Below, piece after piece: positions 41,431 to 52,302 of a stretch of 64,000 nt of DNA. The stretch is from JACCTU01 sp963798985 (GTDB lineage: Bacteria > Actinomycetota > Thermoleophilia > Gaiellales > Gaiellaceae). Within the stretch, counting starts at the first letter, position 1, and every line of letters begins with the position of its first letter. Location: positions 434,001 to 498,000 of the forward strand of contig CAWCVL010000005.1 in NCBI GenBank assembly GCA_963798985.1, in the 5' to 3' direction. The translations under genes were made by a program, and so were the position numbers. Under the pieces are notes generated by a model. It was not told where the DNA came from and searched no databases. It saw only the letters and a program-made list of their open reading frames with translations.

Positions 41431-42902
41431 TAGAGCGGCAAGGACGCCGCGGCCTTCTCGGCGAGGTCGATCAGCGGCTCGACGAAGACGAACGAGGCGA
41501 AGACGACGGCGAGCGACACCGCGACCGAGGTCGAAAGCAGCATGTCGCGCGGGGGCGATCCGCCGGCAGGCGCGAGGCGGAGCTCCAGCTCCGTCCGCAT
41601 GTAGAGCGCGCGGATGATCGCGAGGTAGTAGTAGACGCTGACCGCGGTCGCGACCACGCCGACGATCACGAGCCACGTCCAGTCGGCGTCGACCGCTGCG
41701 GAGAACGCGTAGAGCTTGCCCGTGAACATGCCACCGGGCGGCAACCCGATGAACGCGAAGGCGAAGAGCGCCAGCGCGAAGCCGAGGAACGGGCGCTCCC
41801 ACCCCATCCCGCCGAGGTTGTCGAGCGTCACCGGCTCGCCGAGCTCGCGCTCGCGGGCGGCCACGACGGCGAAGGCGCCAAGCGACGCGGCTCCGTACGG
41901 GATCAAGTAGTAGAGGAGGGCCTTCCCGCCGAGCTCGTTCCCCGCAGCGATCGGGATCAGCATGAAGCCGGCATGGGAGACGGACGAGTACGCGAGCAGC
42001 CGCTTGACGTTCCGCTGCGCGAGCGCGGCGAGGTTGCCGATCGCGAGCGACGCGACCGCGAGCGCGGCGACCGCCGCCGTCCAGAGGTCCTCCTGCGCCG
42101 GGAACGCCGTGTTCAGCACGCGCAGCGTGACGACGAGCGCGGCGACCTTCGTCGCGGCCGACATGAACGCGGTCACGGGCGTCGGCGAGCCCTGGTACAC
42201 GTCGGGCGTCCACATGTGGAACGGCGCGGCGGAGGCCTTGAAGCCGAGCCCGGTCAGCACCATCGCGAGCCCGACGACGAGCATCCGCTCGTCCTCGAGC
42301 CCCGCGCCCACCTGGCCGATACCCGCCAGGTCGAGGTGGCCGGTCGCGCCGAAGACGAGCGCGAACCCGAACAGGAGCACCGCCGAGCCGAAGCTGCCGA
42401 CGATCAGGTACTTCAGCCCCGACTCGAGCGACGTCTCGAGGTCGATGTCGATCGCGCAGAGCACGTAGAGGCTGATCGAGAACCACTCGAGCCCGAGGAA
42501 GAGCGTGACGAGGCTCGACGCGGAGACCATGAACATCATCCCGGCGGCTGCGGTGGCGAGCAGCGCGAAGTATTCGCCGACGTGATCCTGCTTCGGGTTG
42601 TCGGAGTACGCGATCCCGACCGTCAACAACCCCGCGCCCGCGACGATAATCTGCGCGAGAGCGGCGAGCCGGTCACGACGCGCGGCGTCCGCGACGATCC
42701 CCTGCGCCTCGGGGCTCTTCCAGTAGACGTAGGCGGCGAGTGCGAACGCCACGACGAACCCGGCTGCGACGACGAACGCGGCCACGCCGCGACGCCAGCC
42801 CTCTGGCACCGTCACGGACAGCAGCAGCGCGAGCGCGGCCGCGGCGAGCGGCGCGAGGGTCGGCGAGAGCGCCAGCCAGTCGATCGACGGGGTCGGGATC
42901 AC
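41430..42902 (-). CDS. nuoN: NADH-quinone oxidoreductase subunit N
   Basis: 490 aa from GTG 42902, overlapping the nuoM stop (GTGA). About 14 helices, with the family segments GLEWFSISLYVLCAID, GFKASAAPFHMWTPDVYQGS-type loop (Lys and His of the proton path) and RNVKRLLAYSSVSHAGFML. It is the last antiporter-like membrane subunit of complex I and the last gene of the nuo operon. Confidence 0.95.
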   Translation of the reverse strand: MIPTPSIDWLALSPTLAPLAAAALALLLSVTVPEGWRRGVAAFVVAAGFVVAFALAAYVYWKSPEAQGIVADAARRDRLAALAQIIVAGAGLLTVGIAYSDNPKQDHVGEYFALLATAAAGMMFMVSASSLVTLFLGLEWFSISLYVLCAIDIDLETSLESGLKYLIVGSFGSAVLLFGFALVFGATGHLDLAGIGQVGAGLEDERMLVVGLAMVLTGLGFKASAAPFHMWTPDVYQGSPTPVTAFMSAATKVAALVVTLRVLNTAFPAQEDLWTAAVAALAVASLAIGNLAALAQRNVKRLLAYSSVSHAGFMLIPIAAGNELGGKALLYYLIPYGAASLGAFAVVAARERELGEPVTLDNLGGMGWERPFLGFALALFAFAFIGLPPGGMFTGKLYAFSAAVDADWTWLVIVGVVATAVSVYYYLAIIRALYMRTELELRLAPAGGSPPRDMLLSTSVAVSLAVVFASFVFVEPLIDLAEKAAASLPL

Positions 42903-44347
42903 CGGAACTGCTCCTCCACCGCGCGCGCCGCGTCGTCGCCGGGGAACGCGCGCTCGCTGATCGCCGCGGGCCACGCGGAGAGCGCGAGCACGCACGCGAG
43001 CAGCGGCACGAGGATCCCGAGCTCGGCCGGGCGGAGGTCGAGCGCTGCGTCGTTCACCGCCGAGCCGCGCGACTGGTGCAGCACGGCCGAGATCAGCCGC
43101 AGCATGTACATCGCTGCGAGCACGATTGCCACAGCGCCGACGAAGGCCCAGCCCCAGCCCGCGTCGAAGACGCCGAGCAGGATCAGAAACTCGCCCGCGA
43201 ACGCGGCCGAGCCGGGGACCGCGAGCGCGATCACGCCCGTGGTCATCAGCATTGTCGCCAGAGCGGGGCGGCCGCGCGCCATTCCGCCGAGCAGCACGAA
43301 CTCACCGGTCGACGTGCGTCGCTCGATCGCGCCCGCGAGCAGGAAGAGCGTCGTCGAGATGAGACCGTGCACCACCATCTGCAGGACGGCGCCGTCGAAA
43401 CCCTGGTCGTTGAGCGCGAACAGCCCGAGCGTGATCAACCCGAGCTGCGCGAGCGACGAGTACGCGATCACGCCGCGGAGGTCCGAAGCCCGGAACGCGA
43501 GGAGCGAGCCGTACACCAATCCGACAGCTGCGAGTGCGAGCAGCGGAACCTGGAAGTCCTGGGCGGGCTCGGGGAACTTCGCGATCGCGATTCGGAGCAG
43601 TCCGTACGCGCCGACCTTCGAGATCACCCCGGAGAGCAGCGCAGACACCTCGGGCGGCGACTCGCGGTACGTGAGCGGCAGCCAGCCGTGGAACGGGAAC
43701 ACCGGCGCCTTGATGAGGAACGCCGCGAGAAAGCCGAGGAAGATCCAGGGGTTGTCGCTGGTCCCCGAGTCGATCAGGTCGAAGGTGCCCTCGCGTAGCC
43801 CGAAGACGACGATTGCGGCCAGCATCAGGAGCGAGCCGGCCATCGTGTAGATCACGAACGTGAACGTCGCGCGCGTCCTCCCTGCTCCGCCCCAGACGCC
43901 GATCAGGACGTAGAGCGGGATCAGCATCGCCTCGAAGAACGCGTAGAAGAGGATGAGATCCTGCGCGACGAACACGCCGACGACAGCGCCGACGAGGAAG
44001 AGCATCAGCCCGAAGTACGCGCGCTCCCGGTCGCGGCCGGCCCACCACGCGTACGCGATCGCAGCAGCGCTCGCGACGACGGTGAGGCCGACGAGCCAGA
44101 GCGAGAACCCGTAGAGCCCGACGTGGTACGAGACCCCGAGGTCGCTGAACCACGCGTGTCGCTGCTCGCCCTGGATTCCGGCCTGGAAGTCGAAGTTGGA
44201 GAGCGAGACGATCCAGAGGCCGACCTCGACGAGCGCGATCAGCGTTGCGATCGAGCCGGCCCAGAGCCGCGGCCACGGAACCAGCCAGAGCAGGAGCGCG
44301 CCGGCGATCGGCAGGAAGACGAGCGTGGTGGTCAGCCAGCCGCTCAT
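42899..44347 (-). CDS. nuoM: NADH-quinone oxidoreductase subunit M
   Basis: 482 aa, about 14 helices. Characteristic elements are FYAFFEAMLIPLYVLIGVWG (with the essential Glu), FLIKAPVFPFHGWLPLTYRE (Lys and His), DLRGVIAYSSLAQLGLITLG and the lipid-facing GMARGRPALATMLM region. It is one of three antiporter-like proton channels of complex I. The ATG at 44347 overlaps the nuoL stop (ATGA). Confidence 0.96.
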   Translation of the reverse strand: MSGWLTTTLVFLPIAGALLLWLVPWPRLWAGSIATLIALVEVGLWIVSLSNFDFQAGIQGEQRHAWFSDLGVSYHVGLYGFSLWLVGLTVVASAAAIAYAWWAGRDRERAYFGLMLFLVGAVVGVFVAQDLILFYAFFEAMLIPLYVLIGVWGGAGRTRATFTFVIYTMAGSLLMLAAIVVFGLREGTFDLIDSGTSDNPWIFLGFLAAFLIKAPVFPFHGWLPLTYRESPPEVSALLSGVISKVGAYGLLRIAIAKFPEPAQDFQVPLLALAAVGLVYGSLLAFRASDLRGVIAYSSLAQLGLITLGLFALNDQGFDGAVLQMVVHGLISTTLFLLAGAIERRTSTGEFVLLGGMARGRPALATMLMTTGVIALAVPGSAAFAGEFLILLGVFDAGWGWAFVGAVAIVLAAMYMLRLISAVLHQSRGSAVNDAALDLRPAELGILVPLLACVLALSAWPAAISERAFPGDDAARAVEEQFR

Positions 44348-46238
44348 CGCAGCGCCACGAAGAGGACGGCGAGGACGGCCAGCCCGGCGGTCAGCGCGAG
44401 CGCGTAGCTCCGCAGGTAGCCGGTCTGGATGAGCGTCGCGGCTCGGCCGGCCTCGCGGACACCGGCAGCGGTCGCGTCGATCGAGCCCTCGACCAGTGGC
44501 TTCTCGACGCCGTGGCGGAGCGCGCTCGAGAGGGCGACCGCGGGGCGGTAGAAGACCGCGTCGTAGAGCTCGTCGAAGTAGAGCTTGTGCTCGAGCAGGC
44601 GCTTGGCCGTGGGGAAGCTCGGCACCGCGAACGCTCTGTTTGCCCGTAGTAGAGCCACGCGAGGTAGATCCCGCCGACGCCGAGGGTCATCGCGACCAGC
44701 GAGGTGACCCAGTCCTGCAGGACGCTCGGCTCGACGAGCGGCTCGGCAACGGGAGCAAGCCAGTCGGAGAACGGGTGCCAGAGCCCGGCCACCTGGAGCC
44801 ACCCACCGACGACCGAGAGCACCGCGAGCACCGCGACCGTGGCGTACATCGAGAACGGCGCCTCGCCGTGGCTGGTGTCGTGCAGGTGCTCGCGGACGTA
44901 CGGCGAGCGGTCGCCGCGCCACACGAGGAAGATCATCCGGAACGTGTAGAGGCCGGTCAGGAACGCGCCGATCAAGCCGGCCACGAAGAGCACGATCCCG
45001 TACCCGCCGCTCGCGAGCGCAGACGCGAGGATCGCGTCCTTCGACCAGAAGCCCGAGAGCGGGAAGATGCCCGCGAGCGCGAGCGAGCCGATCAGCATGT
45101 ACAGGTAGGTACGCGGCAGCGCGTCGCGCAGGCCGCCCATCTTGCGAATGTCCTGTTCGCCCGCGAGCGCGTGGATCACGATTCCGGCGGCGAGGAACAG
45201 CAGCGCCTTGAAGAAGGCGTGCGTCATCAGGTGGAACATCGCGCTGCCGTACGCGGCGATCCCGGCGGCCAGGAACATGTAGCCGATCTGCGACATCGTC
45301 GAGTACGCGATCACGCGCTTGATGTCCGTCTGCACGAGCGCGATCAGCCCCGCGACGAGCAGCGTGACCGCGCCGATCCCCGCAGCGAGTTGCTGCACGA
45401 ACTCGGCGGCCTCGAAGATCGGGTGCAACCGGACGAGCAGATAGACGCCCGCCGTCACCATCGTCGCCGCGTGGATGAGCGCGCTGACCGGCGTCGGGCC
45501 TTCCATCGCGTCCGGGAGCCACGTCTGCAGCGGGAGCTGCGCCGACTTCGCGACCGCTCCGCCGAGCAGCCCGAGCGCCGCGAGCGTGACGACCGTGCTC
45601 GAGAGACCGTCGACGCGCTCGAACACGCCTGCGAAGTCGACGACGCCGGTCTTCCAGAAGAGCAGGAAGATCGCGAGCACCATGGTCGCGTCGCCGACCG
45701 CGTTCATCACGAAGGCCTTCTTCGCGGCCGCGATCGCGGACGGACGGTCGTGATGGAAGCCGATCAGCAGGTACGACGCCAGGCCGACGAGGCCCCAGCC
45801 GGCGAGCAGGAGGACGAGGTTCGCCCCCTCGACGAGGAGCAGCATCGAGAAGACGAAGAACGCCATGTATGCGAAGTACCGGCGCTCCTCGTCCTCGCCG
45901 TCCATGTAGCCGATCGAGTACGCGACGATCAGCGAGCCGACTCCGGAGACGATCAGCATCATCAGCATGCTCAGCGGGTCGACGAGCAGGCTGAGGCCCG
46001 CCTCGAAGTCGCCCGCCTCGAGCCACGTCCACGCCGTGGTGACGTGCGAGCGCTCCTCGCTGTTCTCCCCGAGCATCGCGACGAACCCGACGAGTGCGGC
46101 GACGAACGACACCGACGTCGAGAGCGTCGCGAGGTAGCCGGCGCCGCGACGCGAGAGGCGGTTGCCCGCGAGCGTGATCAGCAGCGCGCCCGCGAGCGGC
46201 GCGAGCAGGCAGACCCAGCCGGCGGCGGCGATCGTCAT
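44344..46238 (-). CDS. nuoL: NADH-quinone oxidoreductase subunit L (one frame change, opposite sign)
   Basis: From ATG 46238 the main body is intact: GWGLVGLASYLLIGFHHDRP, PLQTWLPDAMEGPTPVSALI, DIKRVIAYSTMSQIGYMFLA and GFWSKDAILASALA. Near 44628-44634 the frame changes; FAVPSFPTAKRLLEHKLYFD and the terminal helix (SYALALTAGLAVLAVLFVAL) are in another frame, ending at 44344. Here one base must be added, unlike the other broken genes; GAGCGC to GAGCG is a candidate. Repaired length is 631 aa. It is the distal proton channel with the long lateral helix. Confidence 0.92.
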
Positions 46239-46543
46239 CCGCGGAGCGTCGTCATCCGGTCGACGTCGAGCGGCAGCTTGCGGCGCGACATCGCGACGAT
46301 CAGGCCGAGCCCGACGACGACCTCGGCGGCGGCGACCGCCATCACGGCGAGCGCGAAGACTTGGCCGTCCGCGGTTCCCTGTTGGCGTGCGAAGGCGATC
46401 AGCGCGAGGTTCGAGCCGTTGAGCATGATCTCGAGCGCGAGCAGGATGATCAGCGGGCTGCGACGGATCAGCACGCCGAGCGCCCCGATCGTGAAGAGGA
46501 GCGCCGAGACGACGAGGTACCAGGTGAGGTCGGGACCGTCTAT
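46235..46543 (-). CDS. nuoK: NADH-quinone oxidoreductase subunit K, probable ATA start
   Basis: 102 aa. The family body is complete: LTWYLVVSALLFTIGALGVL, RSPLIILLALEIMLNGSNLA and VMAVAAAEVVVGLGLIVAMS, with the essential membrane Glu residues. In frame there is no ATG, GTG or TTG anywhere near the expected start; ATA 46543 overlaps the nuoJ stop as ATAG and gives the correct N-terminal length. This is the small three-helix subunit linking the antiporter modules. Confidence 0.88.
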   Translation of the reverse strand: MDGPDLTWYLVVSALLFTIGALGVLIRRSPLIILLALEIMLNGSNLALIAFARQQGTADGQVFALAVMAVAAAEVVVGLGLIVAMSRRKLPLDVDRMTTLRG

Positions 46544-47085
46544 CGGTCGACCCTCACGTCGAGCTTGCGCGAGTGTGCGCCCAGGATCACGCCGCCGACG
46601 GCCGCGATCAGCAGCACGATCGAGGTGATCTCGAACGCGAGCAGGTGGTTCGTCAGGAACAGCTCGCCGATCTGGTGCGGTCCGCCGAAGAACGCGTCGA
46701 CCGGCGGCTCGTTCGAGAGCTGTCCACCCGCCGTCATCCCGACGGCGACGACGACCTCGACGAGGATCGCGCCGGCGGCGCTGATCGCGGCGACCTGCTG
46801 CCACGACGGCCCGCCCGCCCAGGGTGCGTCCGCGCGCCCGCCGAGGTACGCGATCACGAACAGGAACATCACCATCACCGCGCCCGCGTAGACGAGCACC
46901 TGTGCCGCCGCGACGAACTCGGCGCTCAGGAGCAGGTAGAGCACCGCGAGCGCTGCGAGGTTCCCGATCAACGCGAGCGCGGAGTAGAACGGGTTCGAGA
47001 ACCAGACGACCGCGACGGCGGATCCAAGGCACGCGAACGCCGCGGCGAACCAGACCACCCAGACGAGGATGTTGCCGACGTCCAT
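46540..47085 (-). CDS. nuoJ: NADH-quinone oxidoreductase subunit J
   Basis: 181 aa with five helices. VVWFSNPFYSALALIGNLAA, LSAEFVAAAQVLVYAGAVMV and VMFLFVIAYLG carry the usual NuoJ signature, including the pi-bulge helix and conserved Glu and Tyr. The C-terminal helix (ITSIVLLIAAVGGVILGAHS) is complete. It starts directly after the nuoI stop with no gap. Confidence 0.94.
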   Translation of the reverse strand: MDVGNILVWVVWFAAAFACLGSAVAVVWFSNPFYSALALIGNLAALAVLYLLLSAEFVAAAQVLVYAGAVMVMFLFVIAYLGGRADAPWAGGPSWQQVAAISAAGAILVEVVVAVGMTAGGQLSNEPPVDAFFGGPHQIGELFLTNHLLAFEITSIVLLIAAVGGVILGAHSRKLDVRVDR

Positions 47086-47583
47086 CTACGCGTTCGTCTT
47101 GTAGTAGGGGATCGGCGTGTCGTAGATCGTCGGGTCTGCGACCGGGACTTTCTTGACCGGCTCGGCGAGCAGCATGTCCTTCGTGTAGATGAGGTCGTCG
47201 CGCGAGTACTCGGAGATCTCGAACTCGTTGCCGAGCGTGATCGCGTCGAACGGGCACGCGAGCTCGCAGTAACCGCAGAAGATGCAGCGCGACAGGTTGA
47301 TCTCGTAGATGCGCGCGTAGCGCTCGCCGGGCGAGACGCGGTTGTCCGGCGTGTTCTCCGCAGCGACGACGCGGATGCAGTCGGCGGGGCACGCAGCGGC
47401 GCAGAGCGAGCAGCCGATGCACTTCTCGAGCCCGTTCTCGTAGCGGTTGAGGCGATGCCGCCCTCGGAAGCGCGGGTAGACCGGGCGCTTGTACTCCGGG
47501 TACTGCTGGGTGATCGGCTTCTTGAAGATCTGCTTGAACGTCACCCCGAAGCCGCGGATCGTGGAGAGAGGCTGCGGGCTCAT
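47086..47583 (-). CDS. nuoI: NADH-quinone oxidoreductase subunit I (2x[4Fe-4S])
   Basis: 165 aa. Two ferredoxin-type motifs, CIGCSLCAAACP and CIFCGYCELACP, hold clusters N6a and N6b, which pass electrons toward quinone. The N-terminus (FGVTFKQIFKKPITQQYPEY) and RFRGRHRLNRYENGLEKC are standard. The ATG overlaps the nuoH stop (ATGA). Confidence 0.96.
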   Translation of the reverse strand: MSPQPLSTIRGFGVTFKQIFKKPITQQYPEYKRPVYPRFRGRHRLNRYENGLEKCIGCSLCAAACPADCIRVVAAENTPDNRVSPGERYARIYEINLSRCIFCGYCELACPFDAITLGNEFEISEYSRDDLIYTKDMLLAEPVKKVPVADPTIYDTPIPYYKTNA

Positions 47584-48569
47584 AGCGCGACCACCAGCAC
47601 CGCGGTGACGACCGCGTTGACGGTTGCGACCGGCAAGAGGACCTTCCACCCGAACGCCATCAGCTGGTCGTAGCGGATGCGCGGGAACGTCGCGCGCAGC
47701 CAGATGAACACGAACACGACGAGCGCGAGCTTGAGGATGAACCAGAGCGGCCCGAGCCAGTCGAGCCAGAAGAAGTGCCAGCCGCCGAGGAAGAGCGTGA
47801 CGGTGAGCGCCGAGAGCGTGAGCATGTTGATGTACTCGGCCATCTGGAAGAGGCCCCAGCGCATGCCGGAGTACTCGGTGTGGTACCCGGCGACGAGTTC
47901 CTGCTCGGCCTCGGGGAGGTCGAACGGCGCGCGGTTCGTCTCGGCGATGCCGGCGATGAAGAACGTGAGGAAGCCGACGAACTGCGGCACGATGAACCAG
48001 TAGGCGCTGTGCTGCTCGGCGACGATGTCCGTCAGCGAGAGCGAACCGGACATCAGGATCACGCCGAGCACTGCGAGCGCGAGCGAGACCTCGTAGGAGA
48101 CGAGCTGCGCGCACGTGCGCATCGAGCCGAGCAGCGAGTACTTCGACTCGCTCGCCCAGCCGCCGATGATGAAGCCGTAGATCCCGACCGAGCCGAGCGC
48201 GAAGACGAGCAGCAGCGAGATCGGCACGTCGATCACGTAGCCCGTGACGGTGTAGCCGGCGATCTCCCAGCCGCCGCCCCAGGGGATGACGGCGAACGCG
48301 GCGAGCGCGGTGAACGCGGCGATGATCGGCGCGATGATGTACGGGAGGTCGATCGCGGCCGCGGGGAAGAAGCTCTCCTTGCGGATCAGCTTCAGCAGGT
48401 CGGCGGCCGGCTGGAGGATCCCGAACGGCCCGGCGCGGTTGGGCCCGTAGCGGAGCTGCATCCGCCCGAGCACCTTCCGCTCGATCAGCGTCAGGTACGC
48501 GAAGCCGACGAGGACGAGGTTGATGACCACGACCGCCTTGATCGCGCTGATCCACCAGGCTTCGGTCAC
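47580..48569 (-). CDS. nuoH: NADH-quinone oxidoreductase subunit H
   Basis: 329 aa from GTG 48569, overlapping the repaired nuoG stop. The eight-helix quinone-site subunit is recognised by LIERKVLGRMQLRYGPNRAG, GILQPAADLLKLIRKE, ESKYSLLGSMRTCAQLVSYE and IAETNRAPFDLPEAEQELVA. The conserved charged residues of the E-channel are all present. Confidence 0.96.
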   Translation of the reverse strand: MTEAWWISAIKAVVVINLVLVGFAYLTLIERKVLGRMQLRYGPNRAGPFGILQPAADLLKLIRKESFFPAAAIDLPYIIAPIIAAFTALAAFAVIPWGGGWEIAGYTVTGYVIDVPISLLLVFALGSVGIYGFIIGGWASESKYSLLGSMRTCAQLVSYEVSLALAVLGVILMSGSLSLTDIVAEQHSAYWFIVPQFVGFLTFFIAGIAETNRAPFDLPEAEQELVAGYHTEYSGMRWGLFQMAEYINMLTLSALTVTLFLGGWHFFWLDWLGPLWFILKLALVVFVFIWLRATFPRIRYDQLMAFGWKVLLPVATVNAVVTAVLVVAL

Positions 48570-50534
48570 GCGCGTGTCACCTCGACGGTGCCGGGCACGA
48601 GCTCTTGCGCGGAGCCTTCGGGGACGAGGACGACGCCGGCCCGCAGGTTGCGGCGGATCGCGCGCGCGCAGCGTGGCCGACGTGCCGTTGGTGCGCACGC
48701 TCACCTCGTCGCCGTCGCGCACGCCGAGCCGGTGCGCGTCGTCGCGGGCGAGGTCGACGAGCCCCTCGGGCCGCTGGAAGCGGAACTTCTCGACGCGCTC
48801 GACGGCAGGACCAGAGAAGAGCGGCCGGTAGCGGACGAGCCGGAGCCCGTCGGCCGACGCGGGGATCTGGCCTCGCCGTCGGAAGCTCGCCGCCCGAAGC
48901 AGGAAGCGCCGCCGTCTCGCCGAGCTCCTCGAAGAGCGTTCCGAACAGCTCCTCGTGCACGAGCGACGCGTAGGGGGACAGCGCGACGTCGAAGCGCTCC
49001 GCGAGCTTCGAGAGCCACGCGAGCTCGTCGGGAGCCGGCGGGATCACCGCGCGTCGCAGCCGTTGCACGCGGCCCTCCATGTTCGTGAGCGAGCCGTCGC
49101 GCTCGAGGTAGCTCGTGCCGGGCAGGACGAGGTCGGCCCAGCCGACCGCGAGCCCCTGGAACATCGTCAGCGCGATCACCGTCTGCGCGCTCTCTGCGAG
49201 CTTCCGAACGGCCGGGTCCGCAGCGGCGTCGTCCCCGGAGACGATCAGGAGGGCCGGAGGGCTTTGTAACACAGTGTTACTTGCGCTCGCCCCGGCGCGC
49301 GCAACCGCGTGGTTGATCCCGATCCCGTTCGGGGTGCGCGGGACGCGCAGCGCCGGCTCGCCGCCGTTCGCGCCGCGGCGCCGCGCTTCCTTCGCCCACA
49401 GCTCGGCGACGGGCGCGAGCTCGTCGAGCGGCACGTCTCCCTCGGCCACTGCGCCCGTGCCTGCGAGCTCGGAGAGCGGCCGGCCGAGCGGCTGCGCGCT
49501 CGGGATCCGGCACCTGCACCGAGCCGCCGACCGCCGCCGCGAGCTTGGCGAGCGCGTAGGCGAGCTCGTTCGTCTCCGATCCGGAGAGCACCACGTGCAC
49601 CGACGAGCCGGCCTCGCGCAGCAGCCGTTCCGCCTCGTCGAGCGCGTCGTCCCACGACGCCTCCTCGAGCCCGCGCCGCCGGACGCGCCGGAGCGGATCG
49701 ACGATGCGGTCGCTCGCGCGCAGCGACGGAAACGCGAAGCGCCCCTTGTCGCAGAGCCACCCGAGGTCGACCTCCGGGTGGTTGCGCGAGAGGATCCGCT
49801 TGACCTTTCCCTCGCGCGTCGTCACGCCGATGTTGCAGCCGACGGGGCAGAGCCCGCAGACCGACGGAACGTTCTGGATCTCCCAGGGCCGTCCCTCGAA
49901 GCGGTACTCCGTCGAGGTCAGCGCGCCGACCGGGCAGAGCTCGATCACGTTGCCCGAGAAGCGGTCGCGGTACGGCTCCTCGCCGAACGTCGCGATCTCC
50001 GTGCTCGCGCCGCGGTTGACCGCCACGAGCTCGCCGTCCTCGGCGACGCTCTCCGAGAAGCGCGTGCAGCGGTAGCAGAGGATGCAGCGCTCACGGTCGA
50101 GCGCGATGTGCGGCGAGATCGGGATCGGCTTGTCCGCCGTCAGCTTCGAGAACGTCATCCGCGTGCTGCCCGGCCCGTAGCGGAACGTCAGGTCCTGCAG
50201 CGGGCACTCGCCGCCCTTGTCGCACACGGGGCAGTCGAGCGGGTGGTTGACGAGGATGAACTCGAGCGTCGCGTTCTGCCCCTCGGCCGCCTTCGCCGAG
50301 GTCTGCGCCGTCCGCACGACGAGGCCGTCCTGCGCCGTCAGCGTGCAGCCGGCCTGGAGCTTCGGGTTCCCCTCGATCTCGACGAGGCACATCCGGCATG
50401 CGCCGATCGCGGCGCCGAGGCGGGGCTCGTAGCAGAAGACCGGGATCTCGATCCCGGCGACGATCGCCGTCTCGACGAGACCCGTCCCCTTGGGGACCTG
50501 GACCTCGCGGTCGTCGACGACGACGGTGACGAGC

Positions 50535-50548
<14 letters not shown>
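48566..50548 (-). CDS. nuoG: NADH-quinone oxidoreductase subunit G (three frame changes)
   Basis: From ATG 50548: 2Fe-2S ligands in FCYEPRLGAAIGACRMC, His/Cys in HPLDCPVCDKGGECPLQD, and 4Fe-4S motifs CILCYRC and CGLCPVGCNIG. The molybdopterin-like domain continues across frame changes at about 49492-49500, 48871-48877 and 48657-48669, each repaired by adding GC in a GCGC run, to VLVPEGSAQELVPGTVEVT and the stop at 48566. Repaired length is 662 aa. It carries electrons from the FMN subunit. Codons 49284-49266 encode ASNTVL from the palindromic 19-mer also present in the DUF1015 gene. Confidence 0.9.
49266..49284 (-). repeat. Second copy of the palindromic 19-mer, inside nuoG
   Basis: On the minus strand the sequence is GCAAGTAACACTGTGTTAC, identical to 31312-31330 on the plus strand. 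It contains a perfect 15-bp palindrome (49266-49280). In both genes it is read in the same phase (Ala-Ser-Asn-Thr-Val-Leu) and brings AGT, ACT and TTA codons that are rare in this genome. On the plus strand GGAGGGCTTTG precedes it, resembling the ends of the 163-bp palindrome. Confidence 0.85.
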
Positions 50549-51828
<1,280 letters not shown>

Positions 51829-51839
<11 letters not shown>

Positions 51840-52302
51840 CGCGCACCTCCTCGACGATCGCGGGGACGTCCTCGGGCCGCACCGGCTCGCGGTAGCGGTG
51901 GTTGACCGCGACGACCGTCCCCCACCCGCAACCGCCGGCGCACTCGATCGTCCGCAGCGTCACGGCTCCGTCCTCCGTGGTCCCGCCCGCGCGCACGCCG
52001 AGCTCCGACTCGAAGGCCTCGAGCACCTGTTGCGCGCCGACCAGCGCGCAGGAGACGTTCGTGCACACCTCGACGAGCTGCGCGCCGACAGGCTCCAGGT
52101 GGAACATGTCGTAGAAGCTCGCAACGCCCTCGCAGTACGCGGGCGTCAGGTCCAGCGCATCGGCGACGTCGCGGAAGCCTTCGCGCGTCAGATAGCCGTC
52201 GCGCTCTTGCGCCAGTCGAAGCGCCGGTAGCACCGCCGACTTGCTGTCGGGGTACTGGGCCGCGATCTCCTGCACCCGCGCGCGGAACTCGGCGACGCTC
52301 AC
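51829..52302 (-). CDS. nuoE: NADH-quinone oxidoreductase subunit E (2Fe-2S)
   Basis: 157 aa from GTG 52302, overlapping the nuoD stop (GTGA). The thioredoxin-like 2Fe-2S domain has ligands in EVCTNVSCALVG and IECAGGCGWGTV. The N-terminal helices (SAVLPALRLAQERDGYLTRE) contact NuoF. Normal length. Confidence 0.95.

Noticed and set aside
9620..49500. Single shared slippery heptamer explaining all frame changes
   Set aside because: Junction sequences differ and no common heptamer, stop codon or downstream structure was found; only the GC/CG richness and the sign are shared.
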